24,412 nt of DNA from JAVKNF01 sp031537795 (lineage in GTDB: Bacteria; Pseudomonadota; Alphaproteobacteria; Rickettsiales; Deianiraeaceae), in contig JAVKNF010000008.1 of assembly GCA_031537795.1 (NCBI GenBank), positions 1-24,412 of the forward strand. Direction: 5' to 3'. Positions 7,943-15,987 of the stretch are shown piece after piece. The stretch's first letter is position 1, and the number at the start of each line of letters is the position of its first letter. A program made the translations under genes and the position numbers. The notes beneath the pieces were generated by a model, which was not told the origin of the DNA, ran no database searches, and saw only the letters and a list, made by a program, of their open reading frames with translations.

Positions 7943-9106
7943 CTAGAAGCCTAATATTTTTCTTTTTTCATCTGCTGTCAAAAAATCAGTAGTTTTTAAA
8001 TTATCCCATAAAATTTGTCTCTCATTTGATAAAGCTGTCACTGTGTCCAAATCTAATTCTAATGATAAATTTTGATTATATATTACTGAAAACCAACTTG
8101 ATAATTTCGCTGTTATAGTTTTAAGCATAGGTATTATTGTCATTTCCCAAAGTATAGTTTTTGCTTCTGATAGGTTTGAAAATTTATTATCTCCAGGTAT
8201 GTTTAATAAATGAGAAGGCACGCCAAAACACATAGCAATATCTCTTGCGGATGCGTTTTTATTTTCTATGTAGTCCATATCTTTAGGGCTTATACTGATA
8301 TCTTTCCAGTCCATACCTCCTTCTAATATCATAATCTTTCCAGCATTTGAAGAGCCTTGTAGATTTGCACTTAAATCTTCTTTCAGCCTTTCAAATTGCT
8401 CTTCTGTTATTGTATCTTTAGTTGTTATAGCTCCGCTAGGCCTCCCTCCTTGTTGAATAAGAGATCTATTCCATTTTACTATTTCATTGTATTGCTCTAT
8501 TGAAGATTTTGCTGTTTCCATAGGAGATAACCCGTATAGATCGTCCAGAGGGTGAAAGTTTTTTATGTGAAGTATATCACAAAAACCTGATTCTTGATTA
8601 CAAGGAAATTCAAAAACAAGCCCATCAACTGTATATTTATATGAAAAAGGTATAAAAGAAGAAGCATTTATGACTTCCATTCTGTCTGGTCGTAATAATG
8701 AGATTTCTTCAAGAGTTTCATTATTAAATAAACCCTGAATATAAACATTTCCATCTATTAATAAATATAAAGCTATTGTTTCAACAAGATTTGAATGTGG
8801 ATTTAACGGATTTGGTTTTTTTATTAAATCTAAAATAGGGTGTGTTTTAATCTCTTGTTTTATTTGATTGATTGTTTCATATAAAAGTATATCACAAGAG
8901 GAAATACTTTTTGTTATAATATTAATACATCTATTCACAATTGGATTTTTGATGTATCCAATTTCAGAGAAAGACCTGTATGTTTTATCATGCCATTTAA
9001 TAAGATTTGGAATATTTTGATAAACAGATTTATATTGAGGATAGTTATTCAAAGGTTTTGACTTTCCAGATATGCTTTTAATAATGTTCTTTATTGTTTC
9101 TTTCAT
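7943..9106 (-). CDS. HK97-family phage/GTA portal protein
   Basis: Portal proteins form the dodecameric ring at one vertex of tailed-phage or gene-transfer-agent heads through which DNA is packaged. The 387-residue length and full domain layout match the HK97 portal family, including the gene-transfer-agent portal of alphaproteobacteria. Supporting stretches are KNPIVNRCINIITKSISS near residue 57, the central ITEEQFERLKEDL, the conserved core ASARDIAMCFGVPSHLLNI, and the terminal DEKRKILGF. The frame is intact, with ATG at 9106. No capsid, protease, terminase or tail gene lies near it, so it is not part of a prophage here. Lone scattered GTA-type genes are known from Rickettsiales. Neighbours are an unrelated convergent gene and the divergent mrdA. 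Whether the protein still works in particle formation cannot be told from the window. Confidence 0.9.
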   Translation of the reverse strand: MKETIKNIIKSISGKSKPLNNYPQYKSVYQNIPNLIKWHDKTYRSFSEIGYIKNPIVNRCINIITKSISSCDILLYETINQIKQEIKTHPILDLIKKPNPLNPHSNLVETIALYLLIDGNVYIQGLFNNETLEEISLLRPDRMEVINASSFIPFSYKYTVDGLVFEFPCNQESGFCDILHIKNFHPLDDLYGLSPMETAKSSIEQYNEIVKWNRSLIQQGGRPSGAITTKDTITEEQFERLKEDLSANLQGSSNAGKIMILEGGMDWKDISISPKDMDYIENKNASARDIAMCFGVPSHLLNIPGDNKFSNLSEAKTILWEMTIIPMLKTITAKLSSWFSVIYNQNLSLELDLDTVTALSNERQILWDNLKTTDFLTADEKRKILGF

Positions 9107-9212
9107 ATTATTTAGAAATAAACTATATTATAAAATAGAAATACGGAAGCATTTTATTAAATTTTTTTATTGCTTTTAAATTTATATTTATTTTATTTAT
9201 CTAAACGAAATA

Positions 9213-10973
9213 ATGAATTATTCGAATAGTAAATATTTTCAGTATAAGAGGATTTTTTTTTTAAGTATCATCAAAATAATTATTACTCTTACAATAATAA
9301 TAAAGTTTTTTTTTCTCCAAATTTTATCTCTTAAACAGTACAGAAAAATAGCACATGGCAATAGCACAAGATTATTTTACATATTAAAGAAAAGAGGCAG
9401 TATACTGGACAGAAATGGGAATATTCTAGCAGAAAGTTTTGAATACTATAAAATAAGCTTTATAAAGTCCGTTAAAAATTGGGCTCAAGTGATTAAAATG
9501 GTTTTCCAAATATTAAAAAGAAAAAATGTTAATGTTGAAGAAATAATACAAAGGGCAACACTTAAATTTAAAAAAAATAAACATCAATCTTTAACTATTG
9601 CTAAATATTTAACACAAAGTGAGTTAAAAAGAATAAGATTTTATAGTTATTTGACACCAGGTGCAAATATATCTAAAGGTACAAGAAGAAGTTACGCTTT
9701 AGAAAATGCCTGTCATGTAATAGGTGTTGTAGGTAGGCCAAATAAAAACAGCCTAATTTATAAAAATGAAATCTTAAATGATGAAGATTTTAAAATTGGA
9801 AAAAGCGGGCTAGAAGAAATTTTAGAAAATAAGATAAAGGATACTCCTGATGAAAAACTTTTAATTACAGATTCAAGAGGTTTCGGAATTTCAGATTCTT
9901 TGCTTAGAGGTGGTAGAAATGGCAAAGATGCGAGTATTTCACTTGATTTTGAAATACAGCAAAATTTAGGTAAATTAATGGAAGGTAAGAAAGGTGCAGC
10001 AGTATTAATAGAAATCGAAACAGGGCAGGTATTAGCTATGCAATCAAGCCCTATTTTTGACCCTAATAAATTTTCTTTAGGTTTGGATTTAGATGAAATT
10101 GGAGAAGCAACTTTCATGAATAAAGTTATTTCTTCTAGTTTTGCTCCTGGTTCTATATTTAAAACTATAATTGGTTATACTGCTTTGAAAAATGGCTTAA
10201 ATCCTAATGAAATATTCAAATGTAAAGGCGCTTATAAAATAGGAAATAGAGCTTTTCGTTGCCATAAAGAAGAAGGCCATGGTAATGTGAACTTCGTATC
10301 AGCTATCGAGAGATCTTGTAATTGTTATTTTTATAATATTGCAAAATACTTTTTATCTTTAGATTCCGTCTACGAAACTGCGAGGATATTCGGTTTTGGC
10401 AAGAAAACAGGTATTGAAATAAAAACAGAAAAAACTCCAATTTTATATAATGAAGCATCATTTTATGATAGATTTGGTGGTAGATGTATGACAGGAGATT
10501 TGGCGAATGTATCTATCGGTCAAGGTGTTACATCTGCGACTCCAATTCAGCTTTGTATTTTAATGGCAAGGATCGCAAGCAATAAAGATGTGCAACCTAC
10601 TTTATTTCTTAAAAAACCAGAATTCGAGAGTTTGATTTTAGACGAAACATATTTGCATTTAATAAGATTAGGTTTACTTGGAACTGTGAATACACCTAAA
10701 TCTAGTTTATATCATTTAAGGCCTAAAGAATTTCTTCTAGCCGCTAAATCAGGTACTTCTCAAAGTGTTTCTAAATATTTTACAAAACAGCAGATAAGAA
10801 GAGGGGAAGTTGATTATAAAGATAAAGCTCATTCTGTTTTTGCAGGATACGCGCCTTTCGATAAACCAAAATATGCAATATCAGTCTTAATAGAACACGG
10901 AGGATGGGGTTCTGGTTTTGGTTCTGCTATTGGAATTTCTATGTTAAAAACAGCATTAGCAAAATATACTTGA
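9213..10973 (+). CDS. mrdA: Penicillin-binding protein 2 (peptidoglycan D,D-transpeptidase)
   Basis: Inner-membrane transpeptidase that cross-links peptidoglycan during side-wall elongation, working with RodA, MreB and RodZ. It has an N-terminal membrane helix (about residues 14-36), the dimerisation motif RGSILDRNGNILAES, a GKSGLE motif typical of PBP2 rather than FtsI, and a transpeptidase domain. The catalytic motifs are SIFK (S314, K317), SCN (368-370) and KSGT (512-515), all intact. The SCN motif sits in AIERSCNCYFYNIAKYF, close to the PBP2 signature SCDVYFY. Length 586 is normal. Two long T runs (T10 at 9253-9262 and T9 at 9306-9314) encode phenylalanines of the membrane helix and could slip. 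It sits 106 bp from the divergent portal gene. rodA is not adjacent, but a RodZ-like gene and mltG lie a few kilobases downstream. Confidence 0.93.
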   Translation: MNYSNSKYFQYKRIFFLSIIKIIITLTIIIKFFFLQILSLKQYRKIAHGNSTRLFYILKKRGSILDRNGNILAESFEYYKISFIKSVKNWAQVIKMVFQILKRKNVNVEEIIQRATLKFKKNKHQSLTIAKYLTQSELKRIRFYSYLTPGANISKGTRRSYALENACHVIGVVGRPNKNSLIYKNEILNDEDFKIGKSGLEEILENKIKDTPDEKLLITDSRGFGISDSLLRGGRNGKDASISLDFEIQQNLGKLMEGKKGAAVLIEIETGQVLAMQSSPIFDPNKFSLGLDLDEIGEATFMNKVISSSFAPGSIFKTIIGYTALKNGLNPNEIFKCKGAYKIGNRAFRCHKEEGHGNVNFVSAIERSCNCYFYNIAKYFLSLDSVYETARIFGFGKKTGIEIKTEKTPILYNEASFYDRFGGRCMTGDLANVSIGQGVTSATPIQLCILMARIASNKDVQPTLFLKKPEFESLILDETYLHLIRLGLLGTVNTPKSSLYHLRPKEFLLAAKSGTSQSVSKYFTKQQIRRGEVDYKDKAHSVFAGYAPFDKPKYAISVLIEHGGWGSGFGSAIGISMLKTALAKYT

Positions 10974-11008
10974 TTTTATTATATAATGCATTATAATTAT
11001 TATGTTTT

Positions 11009-11845
11009 ATGTCGCAAGATACAGAAAAAAATTTAAATAAGATATCTCTTTCCAGTATACAATTAACTCAAGAAGAAATAAAAGAGATAGAGCTATTACT
11101 TCAATTAGAGGCTGTAGTAAATAAAGAATCATTAGACAAAAACGATAATGCTCTTTATTCGTCACTAAAAAAGAAATACACGCAAAATAACCCTTTAAAA
11201 TTAGTTGAATATTATAAAAATATATACGAACATAATAAAATAGCGAGGAATGAACTTGAAAAAATGGAAAAAGATTTCGCTCAAAGTACTGTGCCGGTAA
11301 ATCTGCAGAAAATAGAAAATCAACAAGTTTTTAGAAATAAATTAAGTTCAGATTTTCAAGAATTAAAAGACGTAAATACAGAAGCTCGAGATAATTTACA
11401 AGATTCAATAGATAGTCTTCAGGCCGAGAAAGACAGAATAAGATCTGAAATCAGAGAGGCAAAGAAAGATTTCGAAGCAGAGTACCCTATTTTAGGCTCA
11501 ATACCTATTTTAAATTCTATTTTATTTGATGCATTTTTCTTATCTCCTTTAACAAAACAAAGAGAGAAAATAGATAAAGTCTTAAAAGATAACTCCGATG
11601 AGATAAAAGATACAGCTGCGATAGATATAAAGCAAGCTAGAATGTTAAGAAACGGCATGATTGGTTCTTTTACAAAAGAAAATCAATCAACCAAATCTTT
11701 AAATGTTAATAAATTATTACAAATAAAAACTCAAGATAGATTAATTAAAGGAGGGAGTTTGGATCAAAGGCCAATTCAAGATTTAAAAAAAGGTATAAAT
11801 AATAATGCTAATTTTATACAAGAGAGGAAAGCTATACAAATATAG
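11009..11845 (+). CDS. Coiled-coil protein of unknown function
   Basis: I do not recognise this 278-residue protein. It is highly charged. Residues about 70-155 look like coiled coil, with repeated Glu/Lys/Asp and heptad-spaced leucines and isoleucines. A hydrophobic stretch at about 160-180 (ILGSIPILNSILFDAFFLSP) could be a buried helical hairpin or a weak membrane segment. The C-terminal third is polar. There is no signal peptide. It starts 35 bp after mrdA and ends 31 bp before the next gene, all on the same strand, so it may be co-transcribed with both. An envelope-associated role is only suggested by that position. Confidence 0.8.
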   Translation: MSQDTEKNLNKISLSSIQLTQEEIKEIELLLQLEAVVNKESLDKNDNALYSSLKKKYTQNNPLKLVEYYKNIYEHNKIARNELEKMEKDFAQSTVPVNLQKIENQQVFRNKLSSDFQELKDVNTEARDNLQDSIDSLQAEKDRIRSEIREAKKDFEAEYPILGSIPILNSILFDAFFLSPLTKQREKIDKVLKDNSDEIKDTAAIDIKQARMLRNGMIGSFTKENQSTKSLNVNKLLQIKTQDRLIKGGSLDQRPIQDLKKGINNNANFIQERKAIQI

Positions 11846-11876
11846 AAATTATAAATTTATCTATTAGCATATTTTA

Positions 11877-13184
11877 ATGTTTCATTTTGTATTATTTTTA
11901 TTTATTTTTTGCAACTCTTTTGCTTTAGTTTTATTCGATAATCAGATTTCAAATTCAATTAAAAATTTCATTTCAGATATAGAAATTAAATTTCCAGAAT
12001 TAAATATAAACGACTTTCAATTTTATTTAACGGACGACGAGAAGTATAATATTTCTTTCTTAAGCAAGAACAAGATTTATATTTCTAAAGAATTTTTCAA
12101 AAAATGGGTTAATAGCGATTTCCTATTTTTTGCAATTTCTAATGAAATATCTAAAAAGGTATTATATCTACAATTAAACAATAGAAATATTTTAGATGTT
12201 GAGCATCTGGATTTGGACACTAAATTTATTGGCGATATTGATGATAGATTTTCTTATTTAACATCTTATGAAAATCTAAATATTAGAAATAATGAAAATA
12301 TTATATACAAAAATATATCAAAATTAGATATTCAGCAATTTAATATTAAGATTTCACAAAGATTTATGAGAAATATTCAAGATGTTGATAAATTCTTATA
12401 TACAGGAAAAGATAAAAATTTAGATTTTTATAAAAATTATAACGGATTAGATTTGAATGTAATTGCTCAATACAAACAAATGTATTTGAATGATTTTGAC
12501 CCTTTTAATAAATTAAGAACTATAGATTTTGAAGATAAATTTAATATAATTAGAGCTAAATTACTGGGGCTATTTGATAAAGATAGAGAGAAGCTTTTTA
12601 ATGATTATGAATTAAAGTATTTCGATGTTAGGCTTTATAATCAAAAAATTAAATACGAAACTTATTTTAATATATATAAACTCATTCAAAATAAACAATT
12701 TGAAGATGCTTTGAAGTTAATTAAAAATAGCAATTATAGAGAAGATTTACTAGATGTAGAAGCTGCGTGTTCATATTATTTAGGGGATTTAAATCAGGTG
12801 AAAGAATTATTAAAAAATAACAAATTAAATCAAGAACTTTATGTTATTTTTTTAATAAAAAATGTAAAAGGAAATGAAGATGATTTAAGAGTTGCTTTAA
12901 AAAATATTGTAAATAATGTAAATATTTCACAAGATAGAGTGTATTTCCTGCTTGACAAAGGCTACGAAGCAATTGGAAATAATTGTATTTCATACAAATA
13001 TAGAATGAATTTAGCAGGAGCATTAAATAACATGAAATTAAAATGCGAAACTATAGATAAAATCCATAAAGAGAGTTGTTCAATCGGAATAAATTTAAGT
13101 TTTAATCTTTCTAAAGATAAATTAAAATGTGATAAATTAAAGATCGAAGAGGTTTTTAAAGAAAATAAACTTAAAATTAATTAA
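11877..13184 (+). CDS. Exported M48-like protein with lost HExxH (probable pseudo-peptidase) and TPR-like C-terminus
   Basis: The 435-residue protein has an N-terminal signal peptide (hydrophobic residues 1-17, likely cleavage after SFA). What follows resembles the alphaproteobacterial periplasmic M48 metallopeptidase with TPRs (BepA/YfgC-like): KNKIYISKEFF matches the strand before the active-site helix, and FFAISNEISKKV (residues 84-95) sits where the family has AHExxH. Here both zinc histidines are replaced (N89 and K93) and only E90 remains. Residues 226-234 (RAKLLGLFD) and the following alternating helices to the end resemble the RAKLxGF linker and TPR part of the family. No substitute zinc motif was seen. 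The likely role, if the assignment is right, is a non-catalytic chaperone or scaffold for outer-membrane proteins. Homology is read by eye and is moderate. Its last 8 bp overlap the convergent waaA. Confidence 0.6.
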   Translation: MFHFVLFLFIFCNSFALVLFDNQISNSIKNFISDIEIKFPELNINDFQFYLTDDEKYNISFLSKNKIYISKEFFKKWVNSDFLFFAISNEISKKVLYLQLNNRNILDVEHLDLDTKFIGDIDDRFSYLTSYENLNIRNNENIIYKNISKLDIQQFNIKISQRFMRNIQDVDKFLYTGKDKNLDFYKNYNGLDLNVIAQYKQMYLNDFDPFNKLRTIDFEDKFNIIRAKLLGLFDKDREKLFNDYELKYFDVRLYNQKIKYETYFNIYKLIQNKQFEDALKLIKNSNYREDLLDVEAACSYYLGDLNQVKELLKNNKLNQELYVIFLIKNVKGNEDDLRVALKNIVNNVNISQDRVYFLLDKGYEAIGNNCISYKYRMNLAGALNNMKLKCETIDKIHKESCSIGINLSFNLSKDKLKCDKLKIEEVFKENKLKIN

Positions 13185-14475
13185 AAATATCCTTTAATAT
13201 AAAGTCTGTTATTGAATCTTTATTTATTTTTTTTATAAATTGTTCAATTTTAATATTATTCAATAAAATATTGTTATTATTTATGATATCTTTAATTAAA
13301 AAACTTAACTTTTCATTCTCTGAAATATAAATTACTTCATTTTCTTGGAGCGTTTCAATTGTTGATATAATATTTTTATAATTCCTGCCTATTATTGTTG
13401 GTTTTTTCAAAAAAATACTTTCCAACGCATTATGGCAACCTTTTGTTTTATAAGAAAAACTACCTCCAATGCAAACAATGTTTGATATTTCGTAAATTGG
13501 AATTGTTATATCTAAAGACTGAATAATGATAACTTTCCTAGAACTTGAATGAATATCATTTAATATATACTCCAAGTCTTTAGGCTTTATTATTTCTAGA
13601 TTATCTATAATTTTAAGTAATTTATTTTCAATTTTTAATATATTCTTTGAATCAATATATCTTGGATAAAGTATAATTTTTGAATTTTCTATTTTTAATA
13701 TTTCAGAAATCTGAATTGCAATATTAGATATATCATCAAAATGCACAGAACCAAAAGTTATTATTATTTCCTTGTTATTTTTTTTAAAATTATTAATTAG
13801 ATTTTTATTTTTTTCTTTTATTTTTAAAATTTCTTCTATGTTATCAAATTTTGTACTCCCGTATTTCTTGCTTAAGTTTGGAAGATTGAACTCTTTAAAT
13901 TTCTTATAAGAATTTAAATCGTTTGGGTATATTTTGTGAAATTTCGATATAATAGATTTAAAAAATATACCAAAGAATTTCCATATTTTAAAACTCTTAT
14001 CTGAAAGATTTCCATTAACTAGATATACTTTCCCGTAGAAAGAAGATAAAAATATTGTAATTGGCCAGATTTCAGATTCACAAAATATAATCTCTTTTGG
14101 GTTCCAATAATTCAAGAATTTTCTTATAACAATAAATGAATCAACTGGATTAAATTGATGAATTAGATTTTTGAAATTATAATTTTCAACACATTTTGCA
14201 GATGTTAAAGTTGTAGTAGTTAAAATAACAAAATATTTATTAGATTCTGTTATTTGTTTTATTATTTTGATCATAGACTTAAATTCACCTATGCTAACAC
14301 AATGAATCCAGATAGTTTCAAGATTCGTTTCTTTTTTAATGTTTGTTATTGCAAGTCTCTCTTTCCATCTTATTTTATGCTCCTTATTTAAAATAAATCT
14401 TCTAATTATTGTAACAATAAGCCAAAAAATTAACATAATATTAATTGACATTAAAAAAGATAAAATTAAATTCAA
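13177..14475 (-). CDS. waaA: 3-deoxy-D-manno-octulosonic acid (Kdo) transferase
   Basis: Transfers Kdo from CMP-Kdo to lipid A precursor at the inner face of the cytoplasmic membrane, starting the LPS core. It has an N-terminal membrane anchor, then IHCVSIGE (family: HAVSVGE) holding the conserved catalytic-region glutamate E64, TTTTLTSAK, HQFNPVDSFIVIRKFL, and ESEIWP (133-138), which corresponds to the family's ETELWP. The C-terminal half has IVCIGGSF and HNALESIFLKKPTIIG, matching the GT-B nucleotide-sugar side. Length 432 is normal. The longest frame starts at TTG 14475, preceded by AAAGAAAG at suitable spacing; ATG at 14451 is an alternative that would drop 8 residues. It is divergent from the RodZ-like gene with only 19 bp between starts. 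It implies a Kdo-lipid A outer membrane. Confidence 0.92.
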   Translation of the reverse strand: MNLILSFLMSINIMLIFWLIVTIIRRFILNKEHKIRWKERLAITNIKKETNLETIWIHCVSIGEFKSMIKIIKQITESNKYFVILTTTTLTSAKCVENYNFKNLIHQFNPVDSFIVIRKFLNYWNPKEIIFCESEIWPITIFLSSFYGKVYLVNGNLSDKSFKIWKFFGIFFKSIISKFHKIYPNDLNSYKKFKEFNLPNLSKKYGSTKFDNIEEILKIKEKNKNLINNFKKNNKEIIITFGSVHFDDISNIAIQISEILKIENSKIILYPRYIDSKNILKIENKLLKIIDNLEIIKPKDLEYILNDIHSSSRKVIIIQSLDITIPIYEISNIVCIGGSFSYKTKGCHNALESIFLKKPTIIGRNYKNIISTIETLQENEVIYISENEKLSFLIKDIINNNNILLNNIKIEQFIKKINKDSITDFILKDIFN

Positions 14476-14488
14476 GAAAGACTTTCTT
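14474..14488. promoter_or_regulatory. 7-bp inverted repeat between divergent starts
   Basis: AAGAAAG (14474-14480), one central base, CTTTCTT (14482-14488) form a perfect palindrome filling most of the 19-bp gap between waaA and the RodZ-like gene. Read on the minus strand it places AAGAAAG six bases before the TTG start, so it may simply be a ribosome-binding site. It could also be an operator. Chance is not excluded. Confidence 0.3.
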
Positions 14489-14494
14489 TGAAAA

Positions 14495-15007
14495 ATGTTT
14501 GACTTAGAAGATAAAAGATTAATCCTGATAGAAATCGGAAGAATAATTAGAAATGAAAGACTTAAAAAACAAATTACAACCAGTGAAATAGCGAACGATC
14601 TGCTTCTGGAAGAATATTACATTGAGTTGATAGAAATTGGAAATATTAATCTAGAAGTCTTTAAGCAAATTTATTTAATTGGTTATATTATCAATATTTC
14701 AAAATATTTAAATTTAGATACAGACTTAATTTTTAATAAATTGGGTTTTTCAGATGAAGATATGTTTCCAGATAAAAACATAAACAATACTTTGCAAGAA
14801 ATAAAACAAATTTCTTATGAAAACATAAAAGAAGATACAAATGAAGATCTTAATTTAATTAATCTTAACATTAAACATAAATTATTGATTTTCTTCTGTG
14901 CTATTTTATTTTTAGTTTTCTTATTTTACAACAAGAAAACTAAAAATGCTAACAATGCAAAAAAAGCAGAAACTCATATAATTCAACAATTTGATAATGA
15001 TTTATGA
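14495..15007 (+). CDS. RodZ-like helix-turn-helix membrane protein, truncated periplasmic part
   Basis: 170 residues. Residues about 12-80 match the HTH_25 domain of RodZ/YmfM proteins (IGRIIRNERLKKQITTSEIA, then LEEYYIELIEIGN and YIINISKYLNLD). A single transmembrane helix follows at about 130-146. RodZ links MreB to the elongation machinery containing PBP2, using the HTH to bind MreB. Known RodZ proteins carry a long periplasmic domain after the helix; here only about 24 polar residues follow, so that part is absent. The stop overlaps the start of mltG as ATGA, and ligA overlaps mltG, making a three-gene operon. The presence of mrdA and mltG nearby fits a role in wall synthesis. A different HTH membrane regulator is the alternative. 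Confidence 0.75.
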   Translation: MFDLEDKRLILIEIGRIIRNERLKKQITTSEIANDLLLEEYYIELIEIGNINLEVFKQIYLIGYIINISKYLNLDTDLIFNKLGFSDEDMFPDKNINNTLQEIKQISYENIKEDTNEDLNLINLNIKHKLLIFFCAILFLVFLFYNKKTKNANNAKKAETHIIQQFDNDL

Positions 15008-15987
15008 AAAAGTTGATATTTCTTGTTTCTCCTTTCTCTTTTTTTATTCTTTTTTGTAATTTCTATAACTTTAATGCAAAAAATGAAGTTCTTATAGAAA
15101 TAAAACAAACTCAAACTCTCAATTCTATTGCAGAGAAATTAAAAAAAGAAAATCTCATAAAATCCGAGTTTTGCTTTTTATATTCGGCAAAAACTCTTTA
15201 TAAGTTAGGTTGTTTTAATAAATTTGAAAAGGGTGAATATTTGATACAAAAAAATGAAACCTTGCTCTCTTTTTTAAAAAAAATAGAAATTGGAGATATA
15301 ATTCTTCACAGCGTAACCTTCCCTGAAGGAATTACAAATTTTGAATTTATTGAAATACTTAATAATAATAAAATGCTTTCAGGTAAATTATTGAAGCATG
15401 AAAAAGAATTAATTTTAATGCCAGAGACTTATAAATTCGCCAAAGAAACAAATAGATCTGAAATATTAAATATTGCAGAAAAAAATATGTCTAATTTCTT
15501 AAAAGAAATATGGAATAAATTACCTGATGAGAGGAAAAAATTATTAAAGAATAAAATAGGTTTGTATATTTTAGCTTCTATAGTCGAAAAAGAGGTAGCT
15601 TTAAAAGAAGAAGCACCTTTAGTTGCTTCTGTTTATTTGAATAGATTGAAAGTTAATATGAAATTACAAGCAGATCCTACTGTTGTCTACGGAATTACAG
15701 ACGGCAAATATAATATAGGAAGAAGATTAACTTTTACTGATTTGAAAATTAAAAACCCTTATAATACTTATTCGAATTATGGTCTACCTCTTCACGCTAT
15801 AGGTGTTCCTTCCAAGAATTCTATTTTAGGAATCTTAAATGCAAAAGATACAGATTTTTTATTTTTTGTTAAAAAAGTGAACGAGCCTGGTCATATCTTC
15901 ACAAAAGAATTCAAAGATCATCTTAAGAATGCAAATCAATACAGAGAAAATAAACAGAATATTATAAACAAAGAGTCAAATGGTTAG
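15004..15987 (+). CDS. mltG: Endolytic murein transglycosylase MltG
   Basis: Membrane-bound lytic transglycosylase that cuts nascent glycan strands and so sets their length. It has an N-terminal signal-anchor (residues 3-21), a LysM-like region (about 30-100) and a YceG catalytic domain. The catalytic glutamate is E195 in ASIVEKE. Further conserved stretches are LQADPTVVYGI, NPYNTYSNYGLP, and the C-terminal FVKKVNEPGHIFTKEFKDHL. Length 327 is normal. It overlaps the upstream RodZ-like gene by 4 bp and the downstream ligA by 8 bp, so translation is likely coupled. Confidence 0.93.
   Translation: MKKLIFLVSPFSFFILFCNFYNFNAKNEVLIEIKQTQTLNSIAEKLKKENLIKSEFCFLYSAKTLYKLGCFNKFEKGEYLIQKNETLLSFLKKIEIGDIILHSVTFPEGITNFEFIEILNNNKMLSGKLLKHEKELILMPETYKFAKETNRSEILNIAEKNMSNFLKEIWNKLPDERKKLLKNKIGLYILASIVEKEVALKEEAPLVASVYLNRLKVNMKLQADPTVVYGITDGKYNIGRRLTFTDLKIKNPYNTYSNYGLPLHAIGVPSKNSILGILNAKDTDFLFFVKKVNEPGHIFTKEFKDHLKNANQYRENKQNIINKESNG

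Noticed and set aside
7943..9106. Prophage
   Set aside because: Only a portal gene is present; no terminase, capsid, tail, integrase or attachment site was seen.
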